From Lachnospiraceae bacterium (GTDB lineage Bacteria; Bacillota; Clostridia; Lachnospirales; Lachnospiraceae), in assembly GCA_024687205.1 (NCBI GenBank), contig JAILES010000035.1:1-41362 (forward strand): 41,362 bases of DNA. Direction: 5' to 3'. The notes under the pieces are model-generated. The model worked only from the letters and a program-made list of their open reading frames with translations, had not been told where the DNA came from and did not search any database. A program made the translations under genes and the position numbers. Every line of letters begins with the position of its first letter. The first letter of the stretch is position 1. This document shows positions 14,747 through 23,613 of this stretch, piece by piece.

Positions 14747-16504
14747 TTATTCTACGTCCTGGAGTGCTGCAAAGTTTTCTTCACCGGTACGGATCTTAAC
14801 AACCCTGCTTACAGGATATACGAAGATCTTACCGTCACCGATCTTGCCGGTATAGAGACATTTCTTTGCTGTCTCTATCACGCTGTCTACGGGTATCTTG
14901 CTGACTACGACTTCCAGTTTGATCTTGGGAAGCAGCGTCATGTCCATCTCAACTCCACGGTACATCTGACTGGAACCTTTTTCGATACCGCAGCCCGTTA
15001 CCTGAGTTACTGTTATACCGGTTACACCGAGTGCGTTCAATGCTCTCTTTATCTTGTCGTATCTTGAGAGCTTGGTGATGATGACCACCTTGTTCATGCC
15101 TGTATCCAGTGAAGTTCCTGCAACTGTTGAAGAAACGTTTTCAACAGGTACGGATGCATTCCTCTTTGCTTCGCTAGCCTTGTCGTAATCGTCTTCGCCA
15201 AGACTTGTGTTCTCGTTTACACTCATTGCTGCAGCACTGATATCTACGATTGAGAAACCTGCATAAGCTGATGCCAGACCGTGTTCCTTAACATCAAGAC
15301 CTTCAATCTCTTCTTCCTCTGCTACTCTGAGTCCGAAGATGGCCTTTATTATCGAGAATACTATGATCATCGTTATCGTTGCCCAGGCTGCCACTGCAGC
15401 AAAGCCTATAAGCTGTATTCCGAGCAGATCAAATCCACCGCCGTAGAAGAGACCTTTTAATGTGCTGTCCGGAGCTGTATCGGTAGCAAAGAGACCGACT
15501 GCGATAGTACCCCAGATACCGTTCATCATATGTACTGCAACTGCACCGACGGGATCATCGATATGTACTACGTTATCAAGGAACCATACACCGAAGCATA
15601 CCAGAAGACCTGCAACAAAACCTATCACTATAGCACCGAAAGCATCCGTTACATCGCAGGGAGCCGTGATAGCAACCAGACCTGCAAGTGATGCGTTGAG
15701 ACACATTGAAACATCGGGCTTGCCGTATTTGATCCAGGTAAAGATCATACATACAACTGTTGCGATCGAAGGAGCTATTGTAGTTGTTACAAATACCGAT
15801 GCCAGCTGATCAACAGAAGTACAAGCTGCACCGTTGAAGCCGTACCAGCCGAGCCACAGAATGAATACGCCAAGCGCGCCTACTACGATGTTGTGACCGG
15901 GGAAAGCATTTACCTTAACTACTTTGCCTTTTTCATCTTTTTCAAACTTGCCGATACGGGGACCTACCATCTTGGCACCGACTATAGCTGCGATACCGCC
16001 TACCATATGGATCGCACATGATCCTGCAAAATCATGGAAGCCCATCTGTGCAAGCCAGCCGCCACCCCAGATCCAGTGTGCTTCAATGGGATAGATCAAT
16101 GCGGAGATCACTCCCGAATATACACAGTAGCTTAAGAACTTTGTTCTCTCTGCCATTGCACCTGATACGATGGTAGCGGTCGTTGCGCAGAACACAAGGT
16201 TGAATATGAAGTTTGACCAGTCAAAGTTCTCATATGAAGTGAAGATATCAAATCCGGGTTTTCCTATGAAGCCCATCAGGTCTTCACCAAGGAGAAGTCC
16301 AAAACCTATCAGTATAAATACGACGCAGCCTATACAGAAATCCATCAGGTTCTTCATCAGGATATTACCTGCGTTCTTTGCTCTTGCAAAACCTGCTTCC
16401 ACCATTGCGAAGCCGGCCTGCATCCAGAATACCAGCGCGGCACCGATCAGAAACCAGACCGCAAACAACTCGCCATCCAAAGCCTGCATAATTTCCTCTG
16501 TCAT
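14747..16504 (-). CDS. amt: Ammonium transporter fused to a PII signalling domain (Amt-PII)
   Basis: 585 aa. Residues 1-420 form an 11-segment Amt channel: FWMQAGFAMVEAGFARAKN, HWIWGGGWLAQMGFHDFAG and IVIGFVAGLLVCFGVW are conserved, as are the twin pore His regions (HMVGG, VHMMNGIWG). An acidic linker follows. Residues 470-585 are a complete PII (GlnK) domain: MNKVVIITKL, GIEKGSSQMYRG, LPKIKLEVVV and the B-loop TGKIGDGKIFVYPV. PII normally blocks Amt by inserting its T-loop; here the plug is tethered. Tyr51 of the T-loop (RGxEY) is Met, so control by uridylylation is unlikely and effector binding (ATP/ADP, 2-oxoglutarate) must suffice. AGGAGG precedes the ATG; a mini-attenuator lies 100 bases upstream. 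Confidence 0.95.
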   Translation of the reverse strand: MTEEIMQALDGELFAVWFLIGAALVFWMQAGFAMVEAGFARAKNAGNILMKNLMDFCIGCVVFILIGFGLLLGEDLMGFIGKPGFDIFTSYENFDWSNFIFNLVFCATTATIVSGAMAERTKFLSYCVYSGVISALIYPIEAHWIWGGGWLAQMGFHDFAGSCAIHMVGGIAAIVGAKMVGPRIGKFEKDEKGKVVKVNAFPGHNIVVGALGVFILWLGWYGFNGAACTSVDQLASVFVTTTIAPSIATVVCMIFTWIKYGKPDVSMCLNASLAGLVAITAPCDVTDAFGAIVIGFVAGLLVCFGVWFLDNVVHIDDPVGAVAVHMMNGIWGTIAVGLFATDTAPDSTLKGLFYGGGFDLLGIQLIGFAAVAAWATITMIIVFSIIKAIFGLRVAEEEEIEGLDVKEHGLASAYAGFSIVDISAAAMSVNENTSLGEDDYDKASEAKRNASVPVENVSSTVAGTSLDTGMNKVVIITKLSRYDKIKRALNALGVTGITVTQVTGCGIEKGSSQMYRGVEMDMTLLPKIKLEVVVSKIPVDSVIETAKKCLYTGKIGDGKIFVYPVSRVVKIRTGEENFAALQDVE

Positions 16505-16604
16505 AACTTTTTCCTCCTAAAATAAAATTCCATCCCGCGACAGTTCTTTGATCGTGAACCACTTCATTGTGGGATGGTATAAGAAAGAGCTATTGTTCCG
16601 GAAT

Positions 16605-16647
16605 AAAAAAGGCGCCTCGGAGTTCATCTCCGAGACGCCCTTGTCTC
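16605..16647 (-). terminator. Mini-attenuator of amt-purF
   Basis: On the minus strand, GAGAC (16647-16643) can pair with GTCTC (16636-16632) around a six-base loop AAGGGC. The same GTCTC is needed for the terminator stem GGCGTCTCGGAG / CTCCGAGGCGCC (16639-16628 with 16622-16611) followed by T6 (16610-16605). The element begins within about 10 nt of the predicted transcript start. The sequence and spacing match the asnB leader. Confidence 0.8.
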
Positions 16648-16659
16648 TTTATGTCGCAT

Positions 16660-16689
16660 ATACTACACCCGTGTTTGCATGTTTGTCAA
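16660..16689 (-). promoter_or_regulatory. amt promoter (shared with asnB in sequence)
   Basis: Minus strand TTGACA (16689-16684) and TAGTAT (16665-16660) are 18 bp apart. The block GGGTGTAG at the end of the spacer and -10 start is identical in the asnB promoter, and all spacings to the downstream attenuator are equal, which suggests a common regulator. Confidence 0.8.
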
Positions 16690-16717
16690 GAAGTTTTTTA
16701 AAAAAATTTTTTTGTGG

Positions 16718-16723
16718 TATAAT
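16718..16723 (+). promoter_or_regulatory. Extended -10 of the two-component operon
   Basis: TGGTATAAT gives an extended -10 box (TATAAT at 16718-16723) 36 bases upstream of the response regulator start. The -35 region is a poor T/A run, as expected for an extended -10 promoter. It lies back to back with the amt promoter. Confidence 0.55.
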
Positions 16724-16759
16724 TTTACCGTTGTAGAACGGACAGATGGAGGTGATCTT

Positions 16760-17467
16760 TTGATAATACAGATCGTGGAAGATGACAGGTCGCTGAGCGA
16801 AGGAATATCAATATCTCTCGTTGATGCAGCCGATACATATAAAAGCGAATATACTATCGCTGATGCAAAAAAAGGTTTTGAAAAATACGGTGATGACATA
16901 AGCCTCATCATACTTGATCTGAACCTTCCCGATGGCATAGGTTATGATTATCTGAAATATGTACGAGAGAAAAGCAATGTTCCGGTACTCATACTTACGG
17001 CGAATGATCTGGAAATAGATGAAGTGACCGGACTAACGATAGGCGCTGATGATTTTCTCACAAAACCCTTCAGTCTTGCGGTTCTGAGAGCCCGTGTAAA
17101 TGCACTGCTGCGCCGCAGCAAAATGTCAGCAAGTATAAGCGATACGGAAAACATATCCGGAAAGAAAAATGCGGTATATGAAACAGACGATATGGTTTTT
17201 GATTTTGACAGACTGGTATTCCGTAAAGGGAAGGAAGAAATATTCTTAAGTGTGAATGAACAGAAGCTGCTTAAGATCTTTCTTGACAACAAAGGAATGA
17301 TACTGACAAGGGATATGCTGATCGAAAGGATATGGGGAAACAGCGGTGAATACGTGGAAGAGAATGCACTTTCGGTCACCGTAAACAGACTCAGGAGCAA
17401 GATAGAAAGCGGAAGCAGTGAGAAGCATATACACACGGTATATGGCCAGGGATACAAATTTGAGTAG
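16760..17467 (+). CDS. OmpR-family response regulator
   Basis: 235 aa from a TTG start at 16760, chosen because GGAGG ends 7 bases upstream and the receiver domain starts properly there (MIIQIVEDDRSLSEG); the longer ATG frame from 16679 runs through the promoter. The receiver has the acidic pair EDD, the phosphoacceptor Asp in LIILDLNLPDG, a Thr in LILTAND and Lys in FLTKPF. The C-terminal winged helix has LTRDMLIERIWG and ends VYGQGYKFE. It is followed by a kinase and an ABC transporter, so it probably controls the transporter through the dyad at 18,494. Confidence 0.93.
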   Translation: MIIQIVEDDRSLSEGISISLVDAADTYKSEYTIADAKKGFEKYGDDISLIILDLNLPDGIGYDYLKYVREKSNVPVLILTANDLEIDEVTGLTIGADDFLTKPFSLAVLRARVNALLRRSKMSASISDTENISGKKNAVYETDDMVFDFDRLVFRKGKEEIFLSVNEQKLLKIFLDNKGMILTRDMLIERIWGNSGEYVEENALSVTVNRLRSKIESGSSEKHIHTVYGQGYKFE

Positions 17468-17488
17468 ATAAAGGATCCGAGATAACAG

Positions 17489-18367
17489 ATGTTTGAGAAT
17501 AAAATAATAGAAAGGCTCGACAAAATGCTTGATTCTGCGATGAACGGCACTTTTGTCGAAAGCGATTATGACGAGACCAGGCTTTCAAGACTTGAATCCA
17601 AGTGGAAAGAATTTCTCGGTTCTTCCGTATTATCCAATAAAAATCTCGAAGCTGAAAGACACAGACTAGAACAGTTCATATCCGACATTTCCCATCAGAC
17701 CAAAACTCCGATGACAAATATAAAGATGTACACGGAACTGTTATGCGAAGAAATAGCACAGCTTAAGGACAGTTCACCGGACAGGGAGAAAGCTGCTTAT
17801 GAACGGATAAGCAAATATGCAGATGAGATAAAAAGACAGGATCAGAGACTTGAATTCCTTATCGCTTCGCTTACCAAGCTTTCCAGACTTGAAAGCGGGA
17901 CTCTGGAAGTTGTGGCAAAAACATCCCTTTTGACTGAACTGACGGATTCTGCCATAGCGGCAGTAAGGCCGAAAGCCGACATAAAAAAGATAAGCATATC
18001 CGTTACAGGCTGCGATAAAGATATGACAGCATCCTTTGATATGAAATGGACACTGGAAGCATTGGTTAACGTGCTCGATAATGCGGTCAAGTATTCACCG
18101 CCCGGAGGCAAAATCGAAATAGATATCACCAGCACAGAGATGTATGTTGCGATACATGTCTGCGATGAAGGGGCCGGGATCAGCGAAGAGGATGCTGCAA
18201 AGATCTTCGGAAGATTCTACAGAAGCAATGAAGTCCAGCAGGAAGAAGGCGTCGGAATAGGACTGTATCTTGCAAGAGAGATCCTGTCAAAAGAAGACGG
18301 ATACATAAAAGTAGTGACAAATGAACAAAGATCCGGCGGAGAATTCATCCTGTACCTCAGAAAATGA
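17489..18367 (+). CDS. Histidine kinase without membrane segments
   Basis: 292 aa sensor kinase. The H-box is ISDISHQTKTPMTNIKMY; the ATPase part has VLDNAVKYSPPGG, DEGAGISEEDAAKIFGRFYR and GVGIGLYLAREI. Kinases partnered with Bce-type transporters usually begin with two short membrane helices; here the first 65 residues (LDKMLDSAMNGTFVESDYDE and so on) are hydrophilic and no helix is visible, so the protein looks cytosolic. It may be told about the outside by its ABC transporter, or it may have lost its anchor. The Shine-Dalgarno sequence is weak. The stop is followed immediately by a REP-like palindrome that separates it from the transporter genes. Confidence 0.92.
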   Translation: MFENKIIERLDKMLDSAMNGTFVESDYDETRLSRLESKWKEFLGSSVLSNKNLEAERHRLEQFISDISHQTKTPMTNIKMYTELLCEEIAQLKDSSPDREKAAYERISKYADEIKRQDQRLEFLIASLTKLSRLESGTLEVVAKTSLLTELTDSAIAAVRPKADIKKISISVTGCDKDMTASFDMKWTLEALVNVLDNAVKYSPPGGKIEIDITSTEMYVAIHVCDEGAGISEEDAAKIFGRFYRSNEVQQEEGVGIGLYLAREILSKEDGYIKVVTNEQRSGGEFILYLRK

Positions 18368-18466
18368 AACCAGGGGCAAACCAGGGGGACGGACCTTGCG
18401 GTTCTTTAGAACCACAAGGTCCGTCCCCCTGGTTTGGTTTGCTCCCTGGATTCCCTGGTTTCTTTC
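18368..18466. repeat. REP-like repeat cluster B with 60-bp palindrome
   Basis: The core 18377-18436 is a near-perfect palindrome: CAAACCAGGGGGACGGACC and the matching GGTCCGTCCCCCTGGTTTG end, with a short loop around TTAG. Partial CCCTGG units flank it. No U-tract follows, so it is not a standard terminator. The same sequence family occurs at 2935 and 25,770. Confidence 0.8.
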
Positions 18467-18493
18467 AAAAGTGAAAGATTTCAGAAATGATCT

Positions 18494-18524
18494 GGTAACA
18501 ATGCCGTGTTACCATGCATATAGT
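18494..18524 (+). promoter_or_regulatory. Candidate operator and promoter of the ABC transporter genes
   Basis: A perfect inverted repeat GGTAACA-N6-TGTTACC (18494-18513) is followed 5 bases later by TATAGT (18519-18524), a plausible -10 box; the -35 position falls inside the dyad. Response regulators of Bce-type systems bind inverted repeats of related form (TnACA-N4-TGTAA), so the regulator at 16,760 is the likely ligand. Confidence 0.5.
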
Positions 18525-18558
18525 CAAAGATGACAGATAAAAAACGGAGGAAAGATAA

Positions 18559-19221
18559 ATGAGCATACTGATTGCAGAAAATCTTAAAAAACATTACGGG
18601 GAAGGAGAAACTCTGGTAAAGGCACTGGATGATGTAAGCCTCAGCGTTGAGCGCGGAGAGTTCGTCAGCATCATAGGCACAAGCGGAAGCGGCAAGTCAA
18701 CTCTTCTGCATATGCTGGGAGGACTTGATACTCCCACAAGCGGAAAGGTAGTGATAGATGATAAGGACATCTCAGAACTTAAAGGTGATGCACTCTGCAT
18801 CTTCAGAAGAAGAAAGATAGGCTTCATCTTCCAGAGCTTTAACCTGGTCCCTTCCATAACGGTTTACGACAATATAGTTCTTCCGCTGCAGCTCGACGGA
18901 AGAAAGGCGGATAAGGATCATATAGCTAACGTTATCGAGACACTGGGAATAGCAGAAAAGCTTAAGACACTTCCTTCAAAGCTCTCCGGTGGCCAGCAGC
19001 AGAGAGTTGCCATAGCAAGAGCGCTTGCATCAAAGCCTGCCATAATCCTGGCTGATGAGCCTACCGGAAACCTTGATACAAAAACGAGTATGGATGTACT
19101 GGGACTTTTAAAGACCACCGGACGTAAATTCGAACAGACCATAGTGATGATAACTCATAATGATGAGATAGCACAGATGGCAGACAGAACGATACATATA
19201 GAAGACGGACATATAGTCTGA
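18559..19221 (+). CDS. ABC transporter ATPase (MacB/LolD/BceA type)
   Basis: 220 aa ATPase. Walker A is [11 protein letters not shown], the Q-loop is [19 protein letters not shown], the signature is [15 protein letters not shown], Walker B is [12 protein letters not shown], and the switch His lies in VMITHND. FNLVPSLTVYEN-like Q-loops are typical of the group working with FtsX-type permeases that act on peptides, lipoproteins or cell-wall intermediates rather than transport small solutes. CGGAGG precedes the ATG. The partner permease starts 21 bases downstream. Confidence 0.95.
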   Translation: MSILIAENLKKHYGEGETLVKALDDVSLSVERGEFVSIIGTSGSGKSTLLHMLGGLDTPTSGKVVIDDKDISELKGDALCIFRRRKIGFIFQSFNLVPSITVYDNIVLPLQLDGRKADKDHIANVIETLGIAEKLKTLPSKLSGGQQQRVAIARALASKPAIILADEPTGNLDTKTSMDVLGLLKTTGRKFEQTIVMITHNDEIAQMADRTIHIEDGHIV

Positions 19222-19242
19222 TAACGGGGTGGAGAAGAGACG

Positions 19243-21831
19243 ATGAAAAAAGTTGAGAATAAAAAAACGATAAATAATTTAGCGATAATGGGTATGAAGG
19301 CTAAACGTAATAAGTACATGATACTCGTACTTGCAGTCATCCTTACCAGCCTTCTCTTTTCTACACTGTTTGCCGTAGGCGGCAGCATGATAAACGAGAT
19401 ACAGGAGAGCACCATGAGACAGGTCGGCGGCCGCTCACATGCAGGATTCAAATATCTCACAAAAGCAGAGTATGAACAGATCAAAGACGATCCCAAACTG
19501 AAAAATGTTTCCTACAGGATACTTATAGGTACCGGAGAGAACGAGGAACTGAAAAAGACATATTCCGAATGCTATTACGCAGAGGATCAGAATGCGAAGG
19601 ATATGTTCTGTTATCCCACCGTAGGGAAAATGCCAAAAGCAGAAAATGAAGTGGTACTCAGTGATATCATCCTCGACAGACTCGGCATACCCTGTGAGCT
19701 CGGACAAAGCGTTACGCTTGAGCTTGGAATATATGACAGGATCATAAAATACGATTTCGTACTGAGCGGCTATTATGAAGGCGATCCGATCAGTACGGCA
19801 CAGATGATCTTTGTATCAAAAGCTTTTCAGGAAATATTCGCACCTGCCAAGACCGTTCCTTACCCTGAAGCCGAAAGGGCTGATTACACCGGAAGGTATT
19901 CCGTAGACTTCAGTTTCTCTAACAGCATCGATATCGAAGGTAAAGTAGATAAGCTTATACAGAGGACCGGCATAAGAAAGAATGTAGATGTTGGTATCAA
20001 CTGGGCCTACGGCACCGCCTCCATCGATCCTGCAGCTGCCGCCATATGCGCCGTACTCACACTGATCTTTATGTTTGCCGGATATCTTATAATATATAAC
20101 ATTTTCGATATAAATATAGTGTCCGATATACAGGAATTCGGTCTTCTGAAAACCGTAGGTACCACCGAAAAACAGCTCAGAAAGATAGTGATGAAGAGAG
20201 CAAATATCATAGCATTGATAGGCATACCTGTCGGAATGCTGCTCGGAATACTTGTAGCCGCCCTGCTCCTTCCCGTTATCTCAAACGAGTTCTCTACCGT
20301 AAACGTAGGAAAAGGACAGCTCAGACTTAATATATGGATACTGCTGGGCGCTGCATTATTCTCATATCTTACGGTTGTACTGAGCGCAAACAAACCCTGC
20401 CGCAAAGCATCAAAGGTTTCTCCCGTAGAGACTGTAAAATATACTCAGGACATGGATAAGAACGGAAAGCCGAAGAAAAAATATACCGTAGTGGTTCTTT
20501 CCATATCTCTTGCTCTGATAGTTTTAAACAGTGTTTACGGATTTGTGAGCGGCTTCAGCATGGATGGCTATGTCAGAAATATGATAATATCGGATTTCAG
20601 CATACAGGAGGCTACTCTGGATAATCCCGGTGCACATAACAAAGAAACGGAAGCCATAGATCATGAATTTATTGAAGAATTAAAAGAGCTTGACGGCGTG
20701 GAAGCTTTGTCTCCGGTATACTATAGGGAAGGTGATGTCGACTTTGATGACTCGAATTTTGATAAAGTAAAAGAAAACATCATAGACAGCGGCATATATG
20801 CCAGAAAGGCAGCCGCCTACGGATATCCCGAAGAAGAAATAGCCCTGGAAAAAGACGCTTTCATAAAAGACAGAAATATGTCGGCAAAGATCTACGGAAT
20901 GGGAGAATTTGCCGTATCAAAACTCAAAGTGATCGAGACAGCTGACGGTTCGGATATTATCGACTGGGATAAATTCAACAGCGGTGATTACGTTATGATA
21001 GGCCGGTTTAAGGATGATAATTTTGCAGCTGATATCCTGAGTCCCGGTGATAAGATAAGCATAAGAAGCTATGATCCCGCTTACATGACATATGAAACTT
21101 ACACGGCTCCGAACGGAAGTGAGTTTGAAATTCCAAGCTATGACGATGCACCGGTAAAAGAATATGAAATATTCGCTGTTGTGGATGTACCTCTTGCCAT
21201 GGAACTCAGATCATACAGATTGAATGAATGTGATCTGATCCTTTCCGAGAAAGAATTCCTTGAGAGTAACGGTGCGGACTGCGGGGCCATGAGAGTTTTA
21301 ATGGATGTTGATGATCAGAAAGAAGAGAGCATCAACAACTGGCTTAAAGATTATACGACAACTGTAAACAGGGATCTGGAGTATGATTCAAAAGAGAGCA
21401 TCACAGAGGAATACTCTTCTCTCGGAAAGATGTTCAAGATCGTAGGTACCGTGCTGGCCGCAGTGCTTGCTCTTATCGGACTCATGAACTTTGCAAATAC
21501 CATCATCACTTCCATAATCGTAAGAAGCAGGGAACTCGCCATGCTGGAAGCAGTGGGAATGACAGGCAAGCAGCAGATAGTAAGACTTGTAAAAGAAGGC
21601 GGAGTATACTTTGTTCTGGCCACGATCGTATCGATAGTATTATCGTCGGTACTGAGTGTAACTCTTTTAAGGGAGCTGACAAAGGGACTATCGATGTTTG
21701 AATGGAAATTCACGCTTATGCCCATAATTGCCTGTCTGCCTTTCATCGCTGTCCTGGTGGTCATCATACCTGCTCTTGCATATATCAGGCTCAGCAAACA
21801 AAGTGTGGTGGACAGACTCAGGGTTGAGTAA
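19243..21831 (+). CDS. FtsX-domain ABC transporter permease
   Basis: 862 aa. An N-terminal membrane helix (near residues 24-48) is followed by an extracellular MacB-type domain, then an FtsX core of three helices near 265-390 (IYNIFDINIVSDIQEFGLLKTVGTT is the conserved coupling region, quoted in pieces: IYNIFDINIVS, FGLLKTVGTT). A second large extracellular region (about 430-720) and a second FtsX core near 735-850 follow, with SRELAMLEAVGMTGKQ. The large loops suggest an antimicrobial-peptide sensing or cell-envelope role with the two-component pair upstream. The substrate cannot be told from sequence. No strong terminator follows before the asnB promoter. Confidence 0.92.
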   Translation: MKKVENKKTINNLAIMGMKAKRNKYMILVLAVILTSLLFSTLFAVGGSMINEIQESTMRQVGGRSHAGFKYLTKAEYEQIKDDPKLKNVSYRILIGTGENEELKKTYSECYYAEDQNAKDMFCYPTVGKMPKAENEVVLSDIILDRLGIPCELGQSVTLELGIYDRIIKYDFVLSGYYEGDPISTAQMIFVSKAFQEIFAPAKTVPYPEAERADYTGRYSVDFSFSNSIDIEGKVDKLIQRTGIRKNVDVGINWAYGTASIDPAAAAICAVLTLIFMFAGYLIIYNIFDINIVSDIQEFGLLKTVGTTEKQLRKIVMKRANIIALIGIPVGMLLGILVAALLLPVISNEFSTVNVGKGQLRLNIWILLGAALFSYLTVVLSANKPCRKASKVSPVETVKYTQDMDKNGKPKKKYTVVVLSISLALIVLNSVYGFVSGFSMDGYVRNMIISDFSIQEATLDNPGAHNKETEAIDHEFIEELKELDGVEALSPVYYREGDVDFDDSNFDKVKENIIDSGIYARKAAAYGYPEEEIALEKDAFIKDRNMSAKIYGMGEFAVSKLKVIETADGSDIIDWDKFNSGDYVMIGRFKDDNFAADILSPGDKISIRSYDPAYMTYETYTAPNGSEFEIPSYDDAPVKEYEIFAVVDVPLAMELRSYRLNECDLILSEKEFLESNGADCGAMRVLMDVDDQKEESINNWLKDYTTTVNRDLEYDSKESITEEYSSLGKMFKIVGTVLAAVLALIGLMNFANTIITSIIVRSRELAMLEAVGMTGKQQIVRLVKEGGVYFVLATIVSIVLSSVLSVTLLRELTKGLSMFEWKFTLMPIIACLPFIAVLVVIIPALAYIRLSKQSVVDRLRVE

Positions 21832-21852
21832 AGAGGATTAAAAAATTTTCTC

Positions 21853-21882
21853 TTGACAAAAATATCATCATGGGTGTAGACT
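21853..21882 (+). promoter_or_regulatory. asnB promoter (shared with amt in sequence)
   Basis: TTGACA (21853-21858) and TAGACT (21877-21882) are 18 bp apart, with GGGTGTAG spanning the spacer end and -10 start exactly as in the amt promoter. Confidence 0.8.
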
Positions 21883-21894
21883 CTCAAGCATAAA

Positions 21895-21935
21895 GAGGCA
21901 AAGACGTCTCGGAGTATTTCTCCGGGACGTTTTTT
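21895..21935 (+). terminator. Mini-attenuator of asnB-glnN
   Basis: GAGGC (21895-21899) can pair with GTCTC (21906-21910), one G-U, around AAAGAC. GTCTC is also part of the terminator stem ACGTCTCGGAG / CTCCGGGACGT (21904-21914 with 21920-21930), followed by T6. The layout and spacing equal those ahead of amt. Confidence 0.8.
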
Positions 21936-21965
21936 GTTTTCAGACAAAACCAGGAGGAAGATAAG

Positions 21966-23591
21966 ATGTGCTCGATATTAGGCTGCTGCAGTGCAAAAGC
22001 AGATGCTGAAGCAATAGAGCGGGCCCTCGAAAAAACACATTCAAGAGGACCTGATGCTTATAGGATCATTGATACCGGAAAGGGTTATATCGCATTTAAC
22101 CGCCTTTCCATTATGGGACTCACGGAAGAGGGGATGCAGCCTTTCATAAATAACGGATATCAGACAATAAAGTCTTCTGTTAAAACAGATGATACAAAGA
22201 TCATACTCGCATGCAACGGCGAGATCTACGGCTTCAGAAAACTGAAGGAAGAACTGAAAGCAAAAGGTTACAGCTTCATAAGTGATTCGGACTGCGAGAT
22301 ACTTCCGGCAATGTATCACGAATACGGAACGGATATGTTTAAGATGCTGGATGCAGAATACGCAGTGATAATGTATGACGTCGAGAAAGACAAATACATC
22401 GCAGCAAGGGATCCCATAGGGATCAGACCTCTGTACTACGGGTTAACGGATGACAGCTCATATGTATTCGCATCAGAGCCCAAGAACCTGATGGAGCTTA
22501 CAAAAAAGGTATTTCCTTTCCCTCCCGGACATTACTTCATCGACGGTGAGTTCATCAAATACCGTGATATGTCCGAAGTAACGGAGATGAAAAAAGATGA
22601 TGTGGATGAGATTGCAAAGAACATCCATGATCTGCTGATCAAAGGAGTCGAGAAAAGACTTGATTCCGACACACCGGTAGGTTTCCTGCTTTCAGGCGGA
22701 CTTGATTCCTCACTGGTATGCGGCATAGCTGCAAAGATCACGGACAAGCCTCTTCAGACTTATGCAATAGGAATGGATATCGATGCCATCGATCTGAAAT
22801 ATGCAAGAGAAGTTGCGGATTATATCCACTCCGATCATCATGAGGTGATCATTTCCGAAAAAGATGTCCTCGATGCACTTGAAGAGGTCATCAAAGCACT
22901 CGGAACCTACGATATCACAACGGTCCGTGCTTCCATAGGAATGTACCTCGTATGTAAAGCCATACATGAACAGTCCGACATACGCGTGATCATGACCGGT
23001 GAGATATCGGATGAGATCTTCGGATACAAATACACGGACTTCGCTCCGAATGCACTTGAGTTCCAGAAGGAAGCCGAAAAGAGGATCCATGAGATACATA
23101 TGTATGATGTGCTCCGTGCAGACCGCTGCATAAGCGTAAACTCACTGGAAGCAAGAGTACCCTTCGGTGATCTGGATTTCGTCGAATACTGTATGGCGAT
23201 AGATCCCGAAAAGAAGATGAACAAATACGGAAAAGGAAAATACCTGCTCCGTCATGCATTTGAAAAGGATGCACTGATACCCGAAAGCATACTGTGGAGA
23301 GAGAAGGCGGCTTTCTCGGATGCAGTGGGACATTCACTTAAGGATGACCTTGAGAAGTTCGCAAATGCACAATATACCGACGAACAGTATGAAGAAGGAA
23401 TAAAGAAGTATTCCCACGCAAAACCGTTCACAAAGGAATCGCTTTTATACCGCGATATCTTTGAAAAATATTATCCCGGTCAGTCTGAAATGGTAAAAGA
23501 TTTCTGGATGCCTAACAAGAACTGGGAAGGTTGTAACGTAAATGATCCGTCTGCTAGAGTGCTGTCAAACTACGGCGAGAGCGGACATTAA
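21966..23591 (+). CDS. asnB: Asparagine synthetase (glutamine-hydrolysing)
   Basis: 541 aa, close to the E. coli AsnB length. Removal of Met exposes the nucleophile Cys2 (MCSILGCCS). The class II glutaminase part shows [16 protein letters not shown] and [12 protein letters not shown]; the synthetase part has the ATP loop [18 protein letters not shown] and [14 protein letters not shown]. It uses aspartate, ATP and glutamine nitrogen to make asparagine. AGGAGG precedes the ATG. GlnN starts 22 bases downstream, so glutamine production and one of its consumers are in one operon under the nitrogen-type attenuator. Confidence 0.96.
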   Translation: MCSILGCCSAKADAEAIERALEKTHSRGPDAYRIIDTGKGYIAFNRLSIMGLTEEGMQPFINNGYQTIKSSVKTDDTKIILACNGEIYGFRKLKEELKAKGYSFISDSDCEILPAMYHEYGTDMFKMLDAEYAVIMYDVEKDKYIAARDPIGIRPLYYGLTDDSSYVFASEPKNLMELTKKVFPFPPGHYFIDGEFIKYRDMSEVTEMKKDDVDEIAKNIHDLLIKGVEKRLDSDTPVGFLLSGGLDSSLVCGIAAKITDKPLQTYAIGMDIDAIDLKYAREVADYIHSDHHEVIISEKDVLDALEEVIKALGTYDITTVRASIGMYLVCKAIHEQSDIRVIMTGEISDEIFGYKYTDFAPNALEFQKEAEKRIHEIHMYDVLRADRCISVNSLEARVPFGDLDFVEYCMAIDPEKKMNKYGKGKYLLRHAFEKDALIPESILWREKAAFSDAVGHSLKDDLEKFANAQYTDEQYEEGIKKYSHAKPFTKESLLYRDIFEKYYPGQSEMVKDFWMPNKNWEGCNVNDPSARVLSNYGESGH

Positions 23592-23613
23592 TAAAAAACA
23601 GGAGGAAACCATT

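Noticed and set aside
16605..16647. ANTAR-protein dual-hairpin target at the amt leader (and at asnB 21,895-21,935)
   Set aside because: The six-base loops AAGGGC and AAAGAC do not fit the A-x-x-A-G-x rule, and there is no room for a second hairpin upstream of the start site.
16679..16759. Upstream ATG extension of the response regulator
   Set aside because: It would translate through the -10 box and the Shine-Dalgarno sequence; the TTG at 16760 gives the normal receiver N-terminus.
18377..18436. Strong hairpin after the kinase gene taken as a terminator
   Set aside because: There is no U-tract on either strand, and the same palindrome recurs elsewhere in other contexts, so it is listed as a REP-like repeat.
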